This document shows positions 23,201-33,359 of a DNA stretch of 64,000 nucleotides, piece after piece (position 1 is the stretch's first letter; every line of letters starts with the position of its first letter). The notes beneath the pieces were generated by a model, which did not search any database, was not told the origin of the DNA, and saw only the letters and a program-made list of their open reading frames with translations. The stretch is from NCBI GenBank assembly GCA_017979445.1, contig CM030709.1:6676001-6740000 (forward strand), read 5' to 3'. Made by a program: the position numbers and the translations under genes. This DNA is from Akebia trifoliata. Its lineage: Eukaryota; Streptophyta; Magnoliopsida; Ranunculales; Lardizabalaceae.

Positions 23201-23665
23201 AGTAACTGTAAAAACCCATGACTTGAAGGGAAGGAAAGACAACAAAATACAAGAAATAGAAGTAAATGAAATTAAACCAAGAAAAAAAGAAACAAAGAGA
23301 GATCAAAAACATTAAACCAACAAGGAAGAAAATATTAAAGATTAAATAGAAGAAATACAGACAAGAACAACATGGTATCAATAAAAAACCATAAAAAAGA
23401 ATAAGCAGAAATACCAAATAAGAAAGAACTAAGAGATTAAACGCTGACATCAAATAACATTGCAACAACAATAAAAATTCTTAAACATGAAAATTACAAA
23501 AAGATATTAGTCTGCAGAAATGAATCAAGAACACAAAGATTACAAACCAGTGATGATAACAGTAAGGTTGCTTGCATCGATCCCATCTGTAACTTGTTCA
23601 GCAGTTGAGGCTGATCCAAACCCACTTGGGCCTGGAATCCCTGTCACCATTGAGAATATACCCAT
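20242..23665 (-). CDS. TIC32-like short-chain dehydrogenase/reductase, 322 aa
   Basis: Eight exons on the minus strand: 23548-23665, 22441-22672, 22224-22303, 21937-22090, 21748-21826, 21439-21523, 21312-21358 and 20242-20415. All junctions are GT-AG and the total is 323 codons. This is a classical Rossmann-fold SDR that binds NAD(P)H. The cofactor motif TGGASGIG is at 39-46, NNAG at about 118-121, NLSS near 171-174 (catalytic Ser), and the catalytic pair is Tyr202/Lys206 in AYGQSKL. The N-terminus ([15 protein letters not shown]) and C-terminal half ([41 protein letters not shown]) match the plant TIC32-like group. Pea TIC32 is a calmodulin-binding NADPH-dependent dehydrogenase at the chloroplast inner envelope. 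This family has several paralogues, so plastid location and substrate here are inference. The TGGASGIG form departs from the usual TGASSGIG only at variable positions. Confidence 0.93.
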
Positions 23666-24170
23666 CTCTCCAAATCACTCAAAAACAAACCAAGACTGAG
23701 AAATCTGTTTACTTCAACAAGATTGAAAAAGAAAAAGAAAAAAAATCAGGAAATTAATGTGTGAAATTTATGGTTGGAGGGTAGTAGACTTATAGTTGAA
23801 AATGTGGAGAGAGAGTAGGAATTAAATGCAAGTCGGTGAGTGGCTGAAATCGCAACCTATGAATTAGACCTCCAACTGTACGGGTAATAATTCCGTTATG
23901 ATTTGAACACTTCAGCCCAACTTGTCAAATAAATCAATTGTTTGATTTATTTGATTTGCTATTTTTCTGATTTAATTAAATTTTCAACTAATAAGGAATA
24001 TTCAACGGGTAAAGAATAAGTACACTACGGCACGGGAATCTGCTAATTTTATTTATGAGTCGTACTGGGGTGACAGGATTATGGTTATGTGCACATCCCA
24101 TGTCAGACTTGTGAGAATTGCAGTAAATATTTTTTGTCATTTCAACATTTTTCTTTATTTATATAAAAAT
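23666..24170. other. Upstream region of the TIC32-like gene
   Basis: This is the 5' UTR and promoter side of the minus-strand dehydrogenase. It has purine-rich sequence near 23725-23745 on the plus strand. No gene or clear regulatory motif is recognised. Confidence 0.4.
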
Positions 24171-24920
24171 TAATTATAAAAGCACCTCATGAATTATTAA
24201 GTGTGTTAGAGAATAAAATACATTGTATTAAGATGCATAAGATACATTGTATTATTGTTAGTATATCTCATTACAATGGAAGGTTGTGATGAAGAATATT
24301 CTAAAATATATATTGATATTTAGGATATATCAATTTGGATATTTTAAAATATTTATATTAAGTAGTTTTCATATATTATAGACATTACATCAACCAAGAT
24401 ATATGAAAACTAAATATCCTAGAATATCCCAATTGATATATTTTAAATATCAATATATATTCTAGAATATCCTTCATCACAACCTTCTATTTGTGACGAG
24501 ATACATTAACAGTGATACAGTGTATCTCATGCATCTTATTCTCTGATAAAGTGCAACCGAATTGTTTTGTCTTACATAGTTTAAAACTTTTGGAATGAAC
24601 TGATTTTTGGTGATGATGATCTCTATGATAAGGAGATCATTCTCACACAAAAATCAGTCAATTCCAAACTTTCTAACCCCATCAAAATTAGTTTACAAAA
24701 CAAAATTAAAGAACTTTTTACAGTTCTTGAACTTGTTTTGATTGGGTTAGAAGTTTTGAAATGGGTTGATTTTTTGTGAGGATGATCTCTTCATAAAAAA
24801 TTATAAAGATCATCCTCACAAAAAATGGGCTCATTCGAAAACTTTTAACGTATATAAGACAAAACAATTCGGCTATGGTGTGGGTTGCCCTTATTAATTT
24901 GTGGGGTGCTTTTATAATTA
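24171..24920. mobile_element. Palindromic MITE (family G) interrupted by an LTR palindrome
   Basis: The outer ends TAATTATAAAAGCACC (left) and the reverse complement of the right end (24905-24920) agree. Further inward CCGAATTGTTTTGTCTTA appears on the left near 24558 and inverted on the right near 24860. Each arm also contains its own hairpin with TTTTTGTGAGGATGATCTC-type sequence (about 24589-24660 and 24765-24830). The left arm is split by the 345-bp element at 24204-24548. Without that insertion the element would be about 400 bp. No coding capacity. Confidence 0.7.
24204..24548. mobile_element. Two inverted LTR 5' halves joined head to head
   Basis: The unit begins TGTTAGAGAATAA and ends so that its reverse complement begins TATCAGAGAATAA. 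The two arms of about 165 bp are alike throughout (AGAAGGTTGTGATGAAG, ATATATATTGATATTTA). Exact 5-bp repeats AAGTG flank it (24199-24203 and 24549-24553). The arms are related to the 5' part of the solo LTR at 54841-55093, including CTTGGTTGATGTAAT and ATGCATGAGATA. See findings. Confidence 0.75.
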
Positions 24921-25090
24921 TCATTATATAAACTAGATTAGATTTAATATTTACCCCTCCAAGTTAGCCCCACAATCCTTCTTAAGGGGCGAGGTTGTAG
25001 CTATAACTCTCTCCAATATAGGCATGGTATTCAACATTTGTGAGAAAAAAAGTACCAATACGTGCACGGAGCTTTGTTTTTTTAATATAA

Positions 25091-26150
25091 GAAAAATTAC
25101 TTAAAGGACCATAGTGAATGGATTTTTTTTCTTCTAATTAGTCTGAGTTTTGGGTGGTTGCTTGATAGTCTATTTTGTAAACTTTTTTTTTTCTTCTTAA
25201 TGGCCTCAACCTCACCTCAGCTTAGGATATTTTTGAAATATCCAAATTACCCCTTTTTTCATCTTCTTCACATAGGTTTTCCAACGGCGATTCCAATTGT
25301 TTTTGGTGATTTTTTTATCGTGAATGACGAATTGAAATGATATATCTCTAATTGTGAACATTTAAATGTATTTTGTTTATTTATTTTCACAATTTATAAT
25401 AAAAAATGAAGAACGAAACAGAGATTCAAACTTTTTTATATATTGTCGAGCTCACTACTTTTTATTGTCGAGCACACTATTTTTTATTTGTTGTCAAACT
25501 CACAATTTTTATTTATTGTTGAACTCACCAATTTTTATTTATTATCGACCTAACAAGTTTTATTTATTGTCGAGTTTACCAATTTTTATTGTTGAGTTTG
25601 ACAATTTTTTAAAAAATGTCGAACTCGACAATAAAAATGTTGAACCCAAAAAAAAGTGGTGAACTAGACGCTAGTAAAACTCACCCATTTTCTTTTTCGA
25701 ATTTTTTCGATTAAAATACATGGACAGGTTGACTAAAAACTTGACACAACAACTTATGTAGATGTTTTCAAACCAAAGAATCATCCTCGATTGATTTTCA
25801 TCAAAAAACGAAGCAAAAAAATTGAAAAAAATTCTCACTTTTTACATACATCTTCACAATGCTTGAACAATCCTTGAAAATGGCTTCTTCTTTTTTAAAT
25901 CCCTTTCATTAGAATGGAGTCTTTGAATCTCAATTAGGATACCGAAAATCCAATTTTTTGGATGAAAATGGTGAGTTCGAATGGTAAGGGTAGTTTTGAC
26001 ATTTCAATCGTAAGAGATGTATGGAATGAGATTTAGGGATTGATTAGAAATACATTTTTTTTTTCTAAATGGACTATTAAGATATATCCTAAAACTTAGG
26101 GACTAACTAGGAAAATCCCTCCGACAAGGTCCTTCAAGTAATTAATTTTC
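25091..26150 (-). mobile_element. TIR element family D, copy D1 (1.06 kb)
   Basis: The ends are inverted repeats of about 50 bp: left GAAAAATTACTTAAAGGACC, right (reverse complement) GAAAATTAATTACTTGAAGG, both continuing into AGGGATTTT and CTAATTAGTC-like sequence. Relative to copies D2 and D3 it is reversed. It carries no transposase. A minisatellite lies inside at 25438-25665. No clear target duplication was found, so the superfamily is open. Confidence 0.75.
25438..25665. repeat. Minisatellite inside D1
   Basis: About eight diverged units of roughly 25-32 bp carry the core TTGTCGAACTCACCAATTTT. The last units turn to the opposite orientation (CTCGACAATAAAAATGTTGA), so part of the array is palindromic. 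The 98-codon frame across it (repeating IFIYCRPN-like units) is a by-product. Confidence 0.7.
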
Positions 26151-27830
26151 TCTTTTAAATATTTGGAATGCTTTCTTATATTTCCAAACTAATGACATGC
26201 CCCAAGAAAAATGATTAAAACAATCCTTAATTCTTCTTCTCAAAACCTTAAATATCTTGAATGTAATGATGATAATGTTGATGGCAATGGTGATGATGAC
26301 GACAATGATAACCAGAGGATTGAGGTCCTTTTCATTAGTTTATAAAAAAAAACTGAGATCAAAAGAACATTTCACTAGCTTGAGAAGAGAAGGTGGGATC
26401 TCTAATATTCCCAAAAAGGCTAGGGTCTAGACAACATCCTACATTTTAGCATAAGGTGTCAACATGTTGGAGATAGCCATAGTCCTTGGCATTTCTCGTA
26501 TTTCAAATATCGATCTACATTTCCAAATTGATGTTATACAATCGATAGATTAATAAGAAATAACCGAAATGCCTCCATCCTTAGAATATAAGCTTTGATT
26601 TATTTGACAATCATTCATTTGTATCCCTTAAAATTATTTTTTTAATCCTAAATACCTATCATCTTTCCACCTTTGATTTACCCACTTTATTATTTTTCAT
26701 TTTTTACCCTTTAACCTATTTTTTTTTAAATAATATCTCTTAATTCTATTTTTTCTGCTTTTAACCCCCCCCCCCATAATATCTCTTAATTCTATTTTTT
26801 CTGCTTTTAACCCCCCCCCCCCCCCCAATCCTAAAGAAGATACATGTGCCTTAGGAACAAATTTTATCTATATAATAAAATACAACGGCTTAAGATTTAT
26901 ATCCCAACAATAATGTATCTCAAGTATGATTGTTCCTCCTTTTTTATCTTCTTTCTCCTTCCCCTTTGAAGAATACTATTAATTTTATTATCTTTTCTCT
27001 TCTACCTCTTTTTTCCTTTTTTCAATAATATCCTTCCAAATTTATATTGCTCTTCTTTCACCATCTAAACCTTAAATTAAAGTGGATGTCCATACCCTAG
27101 CTAAGCATACTGGCAAATTCTAATAGATTTAGAAGATGAAACAATAGATAGAGTCAAATAATTAAATGAATCTTACAGAAAATAAATGTCGATTTTTTCA
27201 CAAAACTCAAGTTTGAAGAAGATGGACATTTGAGGAAAAAAAACCAAGATTTATTTTTTTATTCACTAATGTTCACCAAAACTTGGAGGGGTATCTCTAA
27301 ATTAATTATCCAATTAATTTTTTTTTTCCTTTTATTGGTAGAATTTGATTATATTACACAATTGGAAGCACTTGCAAGTTGCAAAGCATTATACTTTTTT
27401 AAGCAGTGAGATAGCCCTTATATCATCCCTTGTTAGTAGTTTAAAACTTATCCATAAAATAACATGTGGACCTAAAAAAAAAATATGGTACTTGCAATAT
27501 TTGTCATGATCAACACATGATAGATATTTGTGTCCAACACATGAATAGTTTTCTTGTAATAAATTTATGACAAGCCTGTTAAACATGACCACAGTCAAGG
27601 AATATGCCTAAATTATTCATTAAATAATTATTTTTATTGATTATCATGAAATTATTAATCGTTCCACATTTTCAGCTAATGCATTTTTATGGCGCACAAT
27701 TTTCCTAAAGCCTTTAATGTTGTTGTAAGACAGGGAATGGTGGTACTCATTTTGGTGATATGTCAACGTATGGGCCACTCTTTGAGGCCCATTGATCATG
27801 TCAATATCACATCACGGAACCATTCCATTA

Positions 27831-28098
27831 GCCATGGGTGATAGTGTCTCTCGTACATAAAACACTATTTTGGGTACATAGATCATGGATGTCTCAACTA
27901 TTTTTTCGGTGTTTATATAAAAAATTTTAGTAGTTTTTTTTCAATAACATGAATTTATGGATTGGCCATGGGTGATAGTGTCTCTCGTATATAAAACACT
28001 ATTTTGGGTACATAGATCATGGATGTCTCAACTATTTTTTCGGTGTTTATATCAAAAATTTTAGTAGTTTTTTTTCAATAACATGAATTTATGGATTG
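27831..28098. repeat. 134-bp tandem direct duplication
   Basis: The two copies, 27831-27964 and 27965-28098, both start GCCATGGGTGATAGTGTCTC and end ATGAATTTATGGATTG. They differ at only about two positions (CGTACATAA/CGTATATAA and TATAAAA/TATCAAA), so the duplication is recent. Confidence 0.93.
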
Positions 28099-28187
28099 GA
28101 TTCTCGGCTTGTGACTCATGATTTTTTATTATTTTTTATTGTTGAAATCTCGATGGTTAAAAACGAAGAAGAATGAGTTGTGAGAAA

Positions 28188-28319
28188 CATACGTAATTTG
28201 TACGTGGCTGACGTGACAAAAGCACAAAATAATAGATCTTTTTCTATGAGATACACAAGGAAAAAGATCTATGATTTTGTGCCCTTGCCATGTTAACCAT
28301 GTATAGAACGAGTATGTGT
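28188..28319. repeat. Long imperfect hairpin (MITE-like)
   Basis: The arms of about 58 bp pair around a 13-bp loop. The inner part, ATAGATCTTTTTC against GAAAAAGATCTAT, is perfect, and the outer part (ACATAC...GTATGTG) is diverged. The core AATAGATCTTTTTCCTTGAG recurs at about 32825, so it is a dispersed family. No target duplication found. Confidence 0.65.
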
Positions 28320-29160
28320 CAACGCATCATTTTATCATTAATCAAATATAATACAACGATCGGATTAAAACATGTACATTGATAATTGCACTAAGTATGT
28401 TTCTAACAACTTAAGGGTAGAAGGGTAAAAGGTCTAAAGAATCTAGAGAATTCTATTGATTGAGCAAAAGGGTAAAAATCCCTTGATTCTAATCAATTTG
28501 CAAAGAACTATATAGATAAGACCTTAACAAATTTGAGGTAAAAAGGGAATTGACTCTTTGTGAGGACCAAATGAGATTATTGGTCAAGATTGAAAGAATA
28601 TGAAAATTACTAGAAAGCCCGAGTAATAGAATTATGTGAAGTCTAATGCAAGGGCATAATGAGAAAATTATGGGATTTTCTTAAGGAATAAGCATATCTT
28701 GAGCACTCAAGTGCTCCACTCTTGGGTAGGTCATATAGTTTTTCAACATTGCACAATAACAATAAAATCCTTGCTTTATAACAATGAAAGATAAAATAAG
28801 ATAATCATTTAAGGGTATTTATATTGATACATGATTTTGAGGGTTATTAACATCCTTCTAAAACTTTATCGGCATCCCCCATGACATATAATTGCTAAAG
28901 TTTAAAATAACTTAAGCAATTCTACCACTAAGGAATTTTTTTTGCTCGCAGCTTTTTCATCACAGCACTCACACTATAGACCGATCACATTAGTCCCTGT
29001 GCATTGAGGGCATCCCCAAATTTACAAAATTACCCTTGTTAGGTTGCACGTTTCATGATGCAGTGGAGAGCAAAAAAATTCTCACCATTGAGAGCAACAC
29101 TTGGCAATTCAAGAATATCAATTTAACGATTGATAATCTAAAGCAAGTTAAATAATAGGG

Positions 29161-29525
29161 TAAATTACTAAAAGGTGGTTAAATATTTAATATTTACAAA
29201 AAAAAAATCTATTTATTTATTAAATTATCAAAAACAAATTAAGTCGCTAGATAGCCCAACATTTTAAATGGAGGCTAAAGTACTGGAGTGTTAAAACAAG
29301 TTATTAAAACAATGGACAATCCAACATTTTAATCATTTGGAGGGGGGAGGGGGCATTTTTGATAAATCAATGTATTTTAACACATTAAAACTCTGGATAG
29401 TCCAACGAGTTACGTACTAAAATGCTGGATTGTAGTGTCCAATGACTTAATTCATTTTTGATAATTTTTTTAAATAATTTTTTTATATAAATATTAAAAT
29501 ATTTAATCCTCTTTTAATAATTTTT
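29161..29525. mobile_element. TIR element family K, copy K1
   Basis: Inverted repeats of about 85 bp bound it: the left starts TAAATTACTAAAAGG and runs through AAATTATCAAAAACAAATTA; the right end read in reverse has TTATTAAAAGAGG through AAATTATCAAAAATGAATTA. Repeated CCAACATTTTAA words fill the interior. A truncated relative is at 17098-17311. Confidence 0.65.
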
Positions 29526-30712
29526 CTAAATGATAAATCTGATAAGGGCCTCACATGCATTGCTTGTGCCCTTCTCCTACTTTTACTATGCAAGGGTACA
29601 TAATATTTTCTAATTGTGGAAAGGAAACTTTTTGTTATCACATACATATAATTAATTTTTTTTTTTTTTTTGAAAGGTCAATAGCGTTAAGGTAAACCTA
29701 GACTAGCTACAACCGAAGAATTGGGACACCATAGACATCCTGATAAATAACAAAGACAAAGTTGCTAGAGAGCAACTCACAATCTAATTCAGTACAACCT
29801 AAACTATTTTGATAGGAAACAAGCATGTCGACGGCCTGACAGTATATATATATATACATATAAGGTATATTATGATACTTGGTTGACTGTTTAATGATAC
29901 AGTACATCTAATACCCTAATAGTTAGCCCCAAATATCAATAAAAAGAACATCTACCACAAAAGAAAATGACAAGATATATAGGGGAAAGAAAACAAAAAC
30001 AAAAAAGCATTACTCATCGTTTACAATTCATCAAACGTTACCCAACATGAGGTGCATTAGTGGTATGGGAATAAATGAGTTTTTGGTCACAAACAAAACT
30101 GTCACTCCCATCCCTCATATTAAGAAATATGTTAGGTATGTATATTAAATAAAATTTCACGAATAAGGTGAGTCGTTGCATCGATACATTCAGTCGCTCT
30201 TAAGTCATGACGTTGGATCACTTTATTTGAACCAAACCATTATCTCCATTTAACACCCATTTATGAGGTTGGTTATTAGTGAATGTCATCAAAAGCCATC
30301 CATGATAGAGATTGATCGAAATATTATCCTTAGAATCAAGAGCTCATTAGAGCGGCGGGACCGAATGCGATGGTCAATCAAGGATGGAAAAAACTTTGAA
30401 GCTGCCAGCCCGCTTCAAAATTTTGCAGGAACCCTCTTCTTTTGATTACACGTCGAGTACCTAAGGAGGTATCTCAAATATAATTGAAAAAGTAAGGGTT
30501 TGAAATAAATATGAACGGTCTTGTGTCAAGTTGCGAAGAGGGTTGCTTCGAAATTTTGAAGGACTCGTCAATGATGGAAATTAATTGCTCTTTGTGCATT
30601 CCCTTACGACACTAGATTCTAGTTTTGATGCGAGCACAGTCTTATGAAAGCATTGGGAGATCGATATGTAATCAAAGTTATTAATTTGCTGTTTTGTTTG
30701 TAGAAAGAGTTT

Positions 30713-30860
30713 GCCCAGTCCATAGGTTGTGAGTTCGATACCCAGTATGAGTAATAATTCCTCAAGGCGACTTGTGAGAGCGTACCCTCACTTACCCGGT
30801 GTCTGTGATATGCCGGCACCCGGGAGAAGTACTTGGACAAGACTGGTCTATGGATTGGGC
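30713..30860. repeat. Stem-loop repeat with a B-box-like motif
   Basis: GCCCAGTCCATAG (30713-30725) is matched by its reverse complement with one mismatch at 30848-30860. Between them, GAGTTCGATACCC (30731-30743) fits a polymerase III B box. It may be a SINE derivative; no A box was identified. Confidence 0.35.
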
Positions 30861-31439
30861 AAAAGCTTAGATACGGGCTTTATCTGTTGTCTACAGGGAT
30901 ATTTGATTATAATAAAACAAAGAGTTTGAAGCCTCCATTGACCTTGTTTGGTGAATTATAATTATTACATTTTATATTTTTCCTAATTCAATATTATCCA
31001 TTATTTGATCATTTTTCTTCTAACATGTATACTTTATCGATTATAATAAGGTATTTTGAACAATTTGGGAACCATATCATATGATGGAGAGGCGGGAATC
31101 ATTATTCCTTCAAAGAATTGGATCTTGATGTTGCCCGCCCCACAGAGCAGTCAAAGAATGAACCAAACCAAATGATTGTTCTAGAATGGCTATTTCTCAC
31201 GATCACTCTTAGTGATGTAGTGGAACCATAGAAATTTTGAGAATGTACTACTGGAAGTGATACTAAAAGTAGGCTTTCGTCACCTTATTTGTTATTTGGC
31301 TCGTAGATCTAGGCATCTAGCAAGTAGTGTATAATTTTTTTTCCTTTACAAAAAAAATCTGAAAATCAAACCGGACCTAATAAATGACATAGAGAGATTA
31401 AAAATACTGTAAATGCAAAAATTTGCACTACCTTGAGAT

Positions 31440-31760
31440 CAATGATGATGCTTGAAATCTTCCTGCCTTGAACTTCTAGGTGTGCTTGCAACACAACTTC
31501 TCCTACGTCGAACTCAGACAAGAATAAATAACAGTAAAGTGATAGCGCGATGGGTGCATAAAAGCATACCTTCTCGAACCTCCAAGGTATATATATATAC
31601 CCATAGCCATTATCTCATTGAGTTAACTGAGCTAACTAGTTGCTCGGACTCTCGTAGGCTGCCTCAATTACATGGATTTGTGTGGATCCCTAAGTTCCAC
31701 GTGTCAATTCTTGGTGTTCTACAAAAAATAACATCCACAAATACAATGGTTAAGAATCAA
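31440..31760 (-). mobile_element. Possible LTR remnant (Ty3/gypsy-like)
   Basis: On the minus strand a TATATATATACC region is followed about 110 bp later by TTATTTATTCTTGTCTGAGT and GACGTAGGAGAAG. That order recalls the R-U5 part of plant gypsy LTRs. Borders and target duplication were not found, so this is tentative. Confidence 0.3.
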
Positions 31761-33230
31761 TCACAAAAATTTATGAAGAATAACTATTAGAAGTCACCAA
31801 TCAAGTTGACTATTTGATGCAAAGAGCTAGTCTCAATCCCGAACTCCCAAAACAGATAAACCTCACATTTAAAATGTTCTTCCAGAGTAAGACTTGTAAG
31901 ACACCCAAATGAGATTTGAGCTTTCAATGGACGAATTCTTTTCCAAAAGAGGTATGGGATTGCATTCCTAACCAGTTCGGATCAAGCTTGGGTTGATTTT
32001 TAAGTTTTTATAATAAAAAGAAACTCATGCACATTTCCAAATTGTTTGATTTTGCTTTTCATCCAAATAAGGGTTCAATCTCTTGGAAAAATTGGTTAGA
32101 TGTAAAGATAAATTTGTTATTTTATAATATGTTGTAATTATTTATAAATATATATATTATAAATTAATAGTGGTGCCTATAAAATATTATTGTATAAAAT
32201 GCAATTAATTTGATCAAATATGATAATAAAATATTATTTTGATTAATTTGTTGTTATTTGGTGGCCCGGCCTGTAAATGGCCCGAATATAGGTGGATGGG
32301 CTGGACTGAACTTGGACTAAAGTTTTATTACTTAAGTCCAGCCAAATATTTACATGGGTAAGATTTGGGCCAAGTTTTTTAGCCTTAAAAGCATGACCCA
32401 TTTAAAGCCCGGTCCTAACCCGATCCATTGACAACCCGAATTACAGGTCCAATTTTTTTTTTTTGGACGGATCCTTGTTTATTAGTAATTTTAATGAATT
32501 TGACCCTAAAAAATCCCATTGGTATAGCAGTCGAGAGTCTAGACAATTAACAATCCTAATAGCCATGGTTTTGATTTGTTACAATGTATAGATATCGTCC
32601 ATTTTATAAATACGAGGACACTAATTGAAGATGATTGATTTTGGAAAGTGTCGTTCTATTTGCACCCACTGAGATTCATACATCCCACCTAAAATATGTT
32701 TTAAGTGGGGGTGCAGGGAGCACAAATGGTGAATATAAATACTAAATAGTTGACCCTTCGAAAGAGTTCGTGATTTTCTGATACCTCTGACATAAGCCCC
32801 TATTACCCTCCTTGTAGGTTAGAATAATAGATCTTTTTCCTTGAGATACACAATTGTGCATCTCTCATATATATGTACAGTTGTGTATCCCGAAGAAAAA
32901 CCTGTGGTTACGTCCGGGGCATATGTCATAGGGGGCGTCAGAAAATCAATAAAGGGTTTTTATTTATTTGTCGAGAACATTTTGGTCATTTTTCCTAAAC
33001 CAATTGGAGAAGACCTAGGTCAAGGACATATCATGAAATATAGGGGTATCTCAAATATTCACCAAAACTTGGAGGGGTATGTGTAAATCTCTAAATCACC
33101 CTTCAACAAACAATAATAACGCAGAAGGACATCATTATAACCCTCGCACGCGTATTCTATTGGCTCTTTCTCTCTCTGGGGTTTCTTCCCCCAACCTTTG
33201 CTTTCGTTTGTAAGGTTCACCCTTTCTGCA

Positions 33231-33288
33231 AAACCCTAAATCTCGCGTTCCCACTATTCCTCATCTCTTCTCTTCTCTTAAAACCCTA
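33231..33288 (+). promoter_or_regulatory. Two telo-boxes upstream of ALY
   Basis: AAACCCTA occurs at 33231-33238 and 33281-33288, within 130 bp of the ALY start codon and in CT-rich sequence typical of plant 5' UTRs. Such telo-boxes are common near the start sites of plant growth and translation genes. Their effect here is inference. Confidence 0.55.
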
Positions 33289-33359
33289 GCTTTCCCCTTT
33301 TTTGATCTCTCTACCTTCAAATCCCTCAAACCGTAGTTTCTACTTGGGGATTCTCGAAA

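Larger units (their letters stand above)
26151..29160. other. Intergenic sequence with small repeats
   Basis: No gene is recognised. About 26714-26826 is a tandem duplication of a 54-bp unit, each ending in a run of C. Two further repeats (27831-28098 and 28188-28319) are listed separately. The motif TTCACCAAAACTTGGAGGGG occurs at about 27270 and again at about 33058. Confidence 0.45.
29526..33119. other. Intergenic sequence; LTR-like and SINE-like remnants
   Basis: No gene is supported. Two weak transposon remnants are listed separately (30713-30860 and 31440-31760). About 32270-32420 is rich in GGCCCG/CGGGCC words typical of old hAT-type repeats. Around 32820-32900 lies a relative of the hairpin at 28188. 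Confidence 0.4.

Noticed and set aside
23196..23471. 91-codon hydrophobic minus-strand frame
   Set aside because: It lies in intron 1 of the dehydrogenase gene, is made of T-rich intron sequence and has no conserved motif.
25366..25662. 98-codon frame with repeated units
   Set aside because: Translation of the D1 minisatellite; copies D2 and D3 do not keep the frame.
25438..25665. Regular repeats considered as a CRISPR-like array
   Set aside because: Units are contiguous, diverged and partly inverted, with no unique spacers, in a plant nuclear context.
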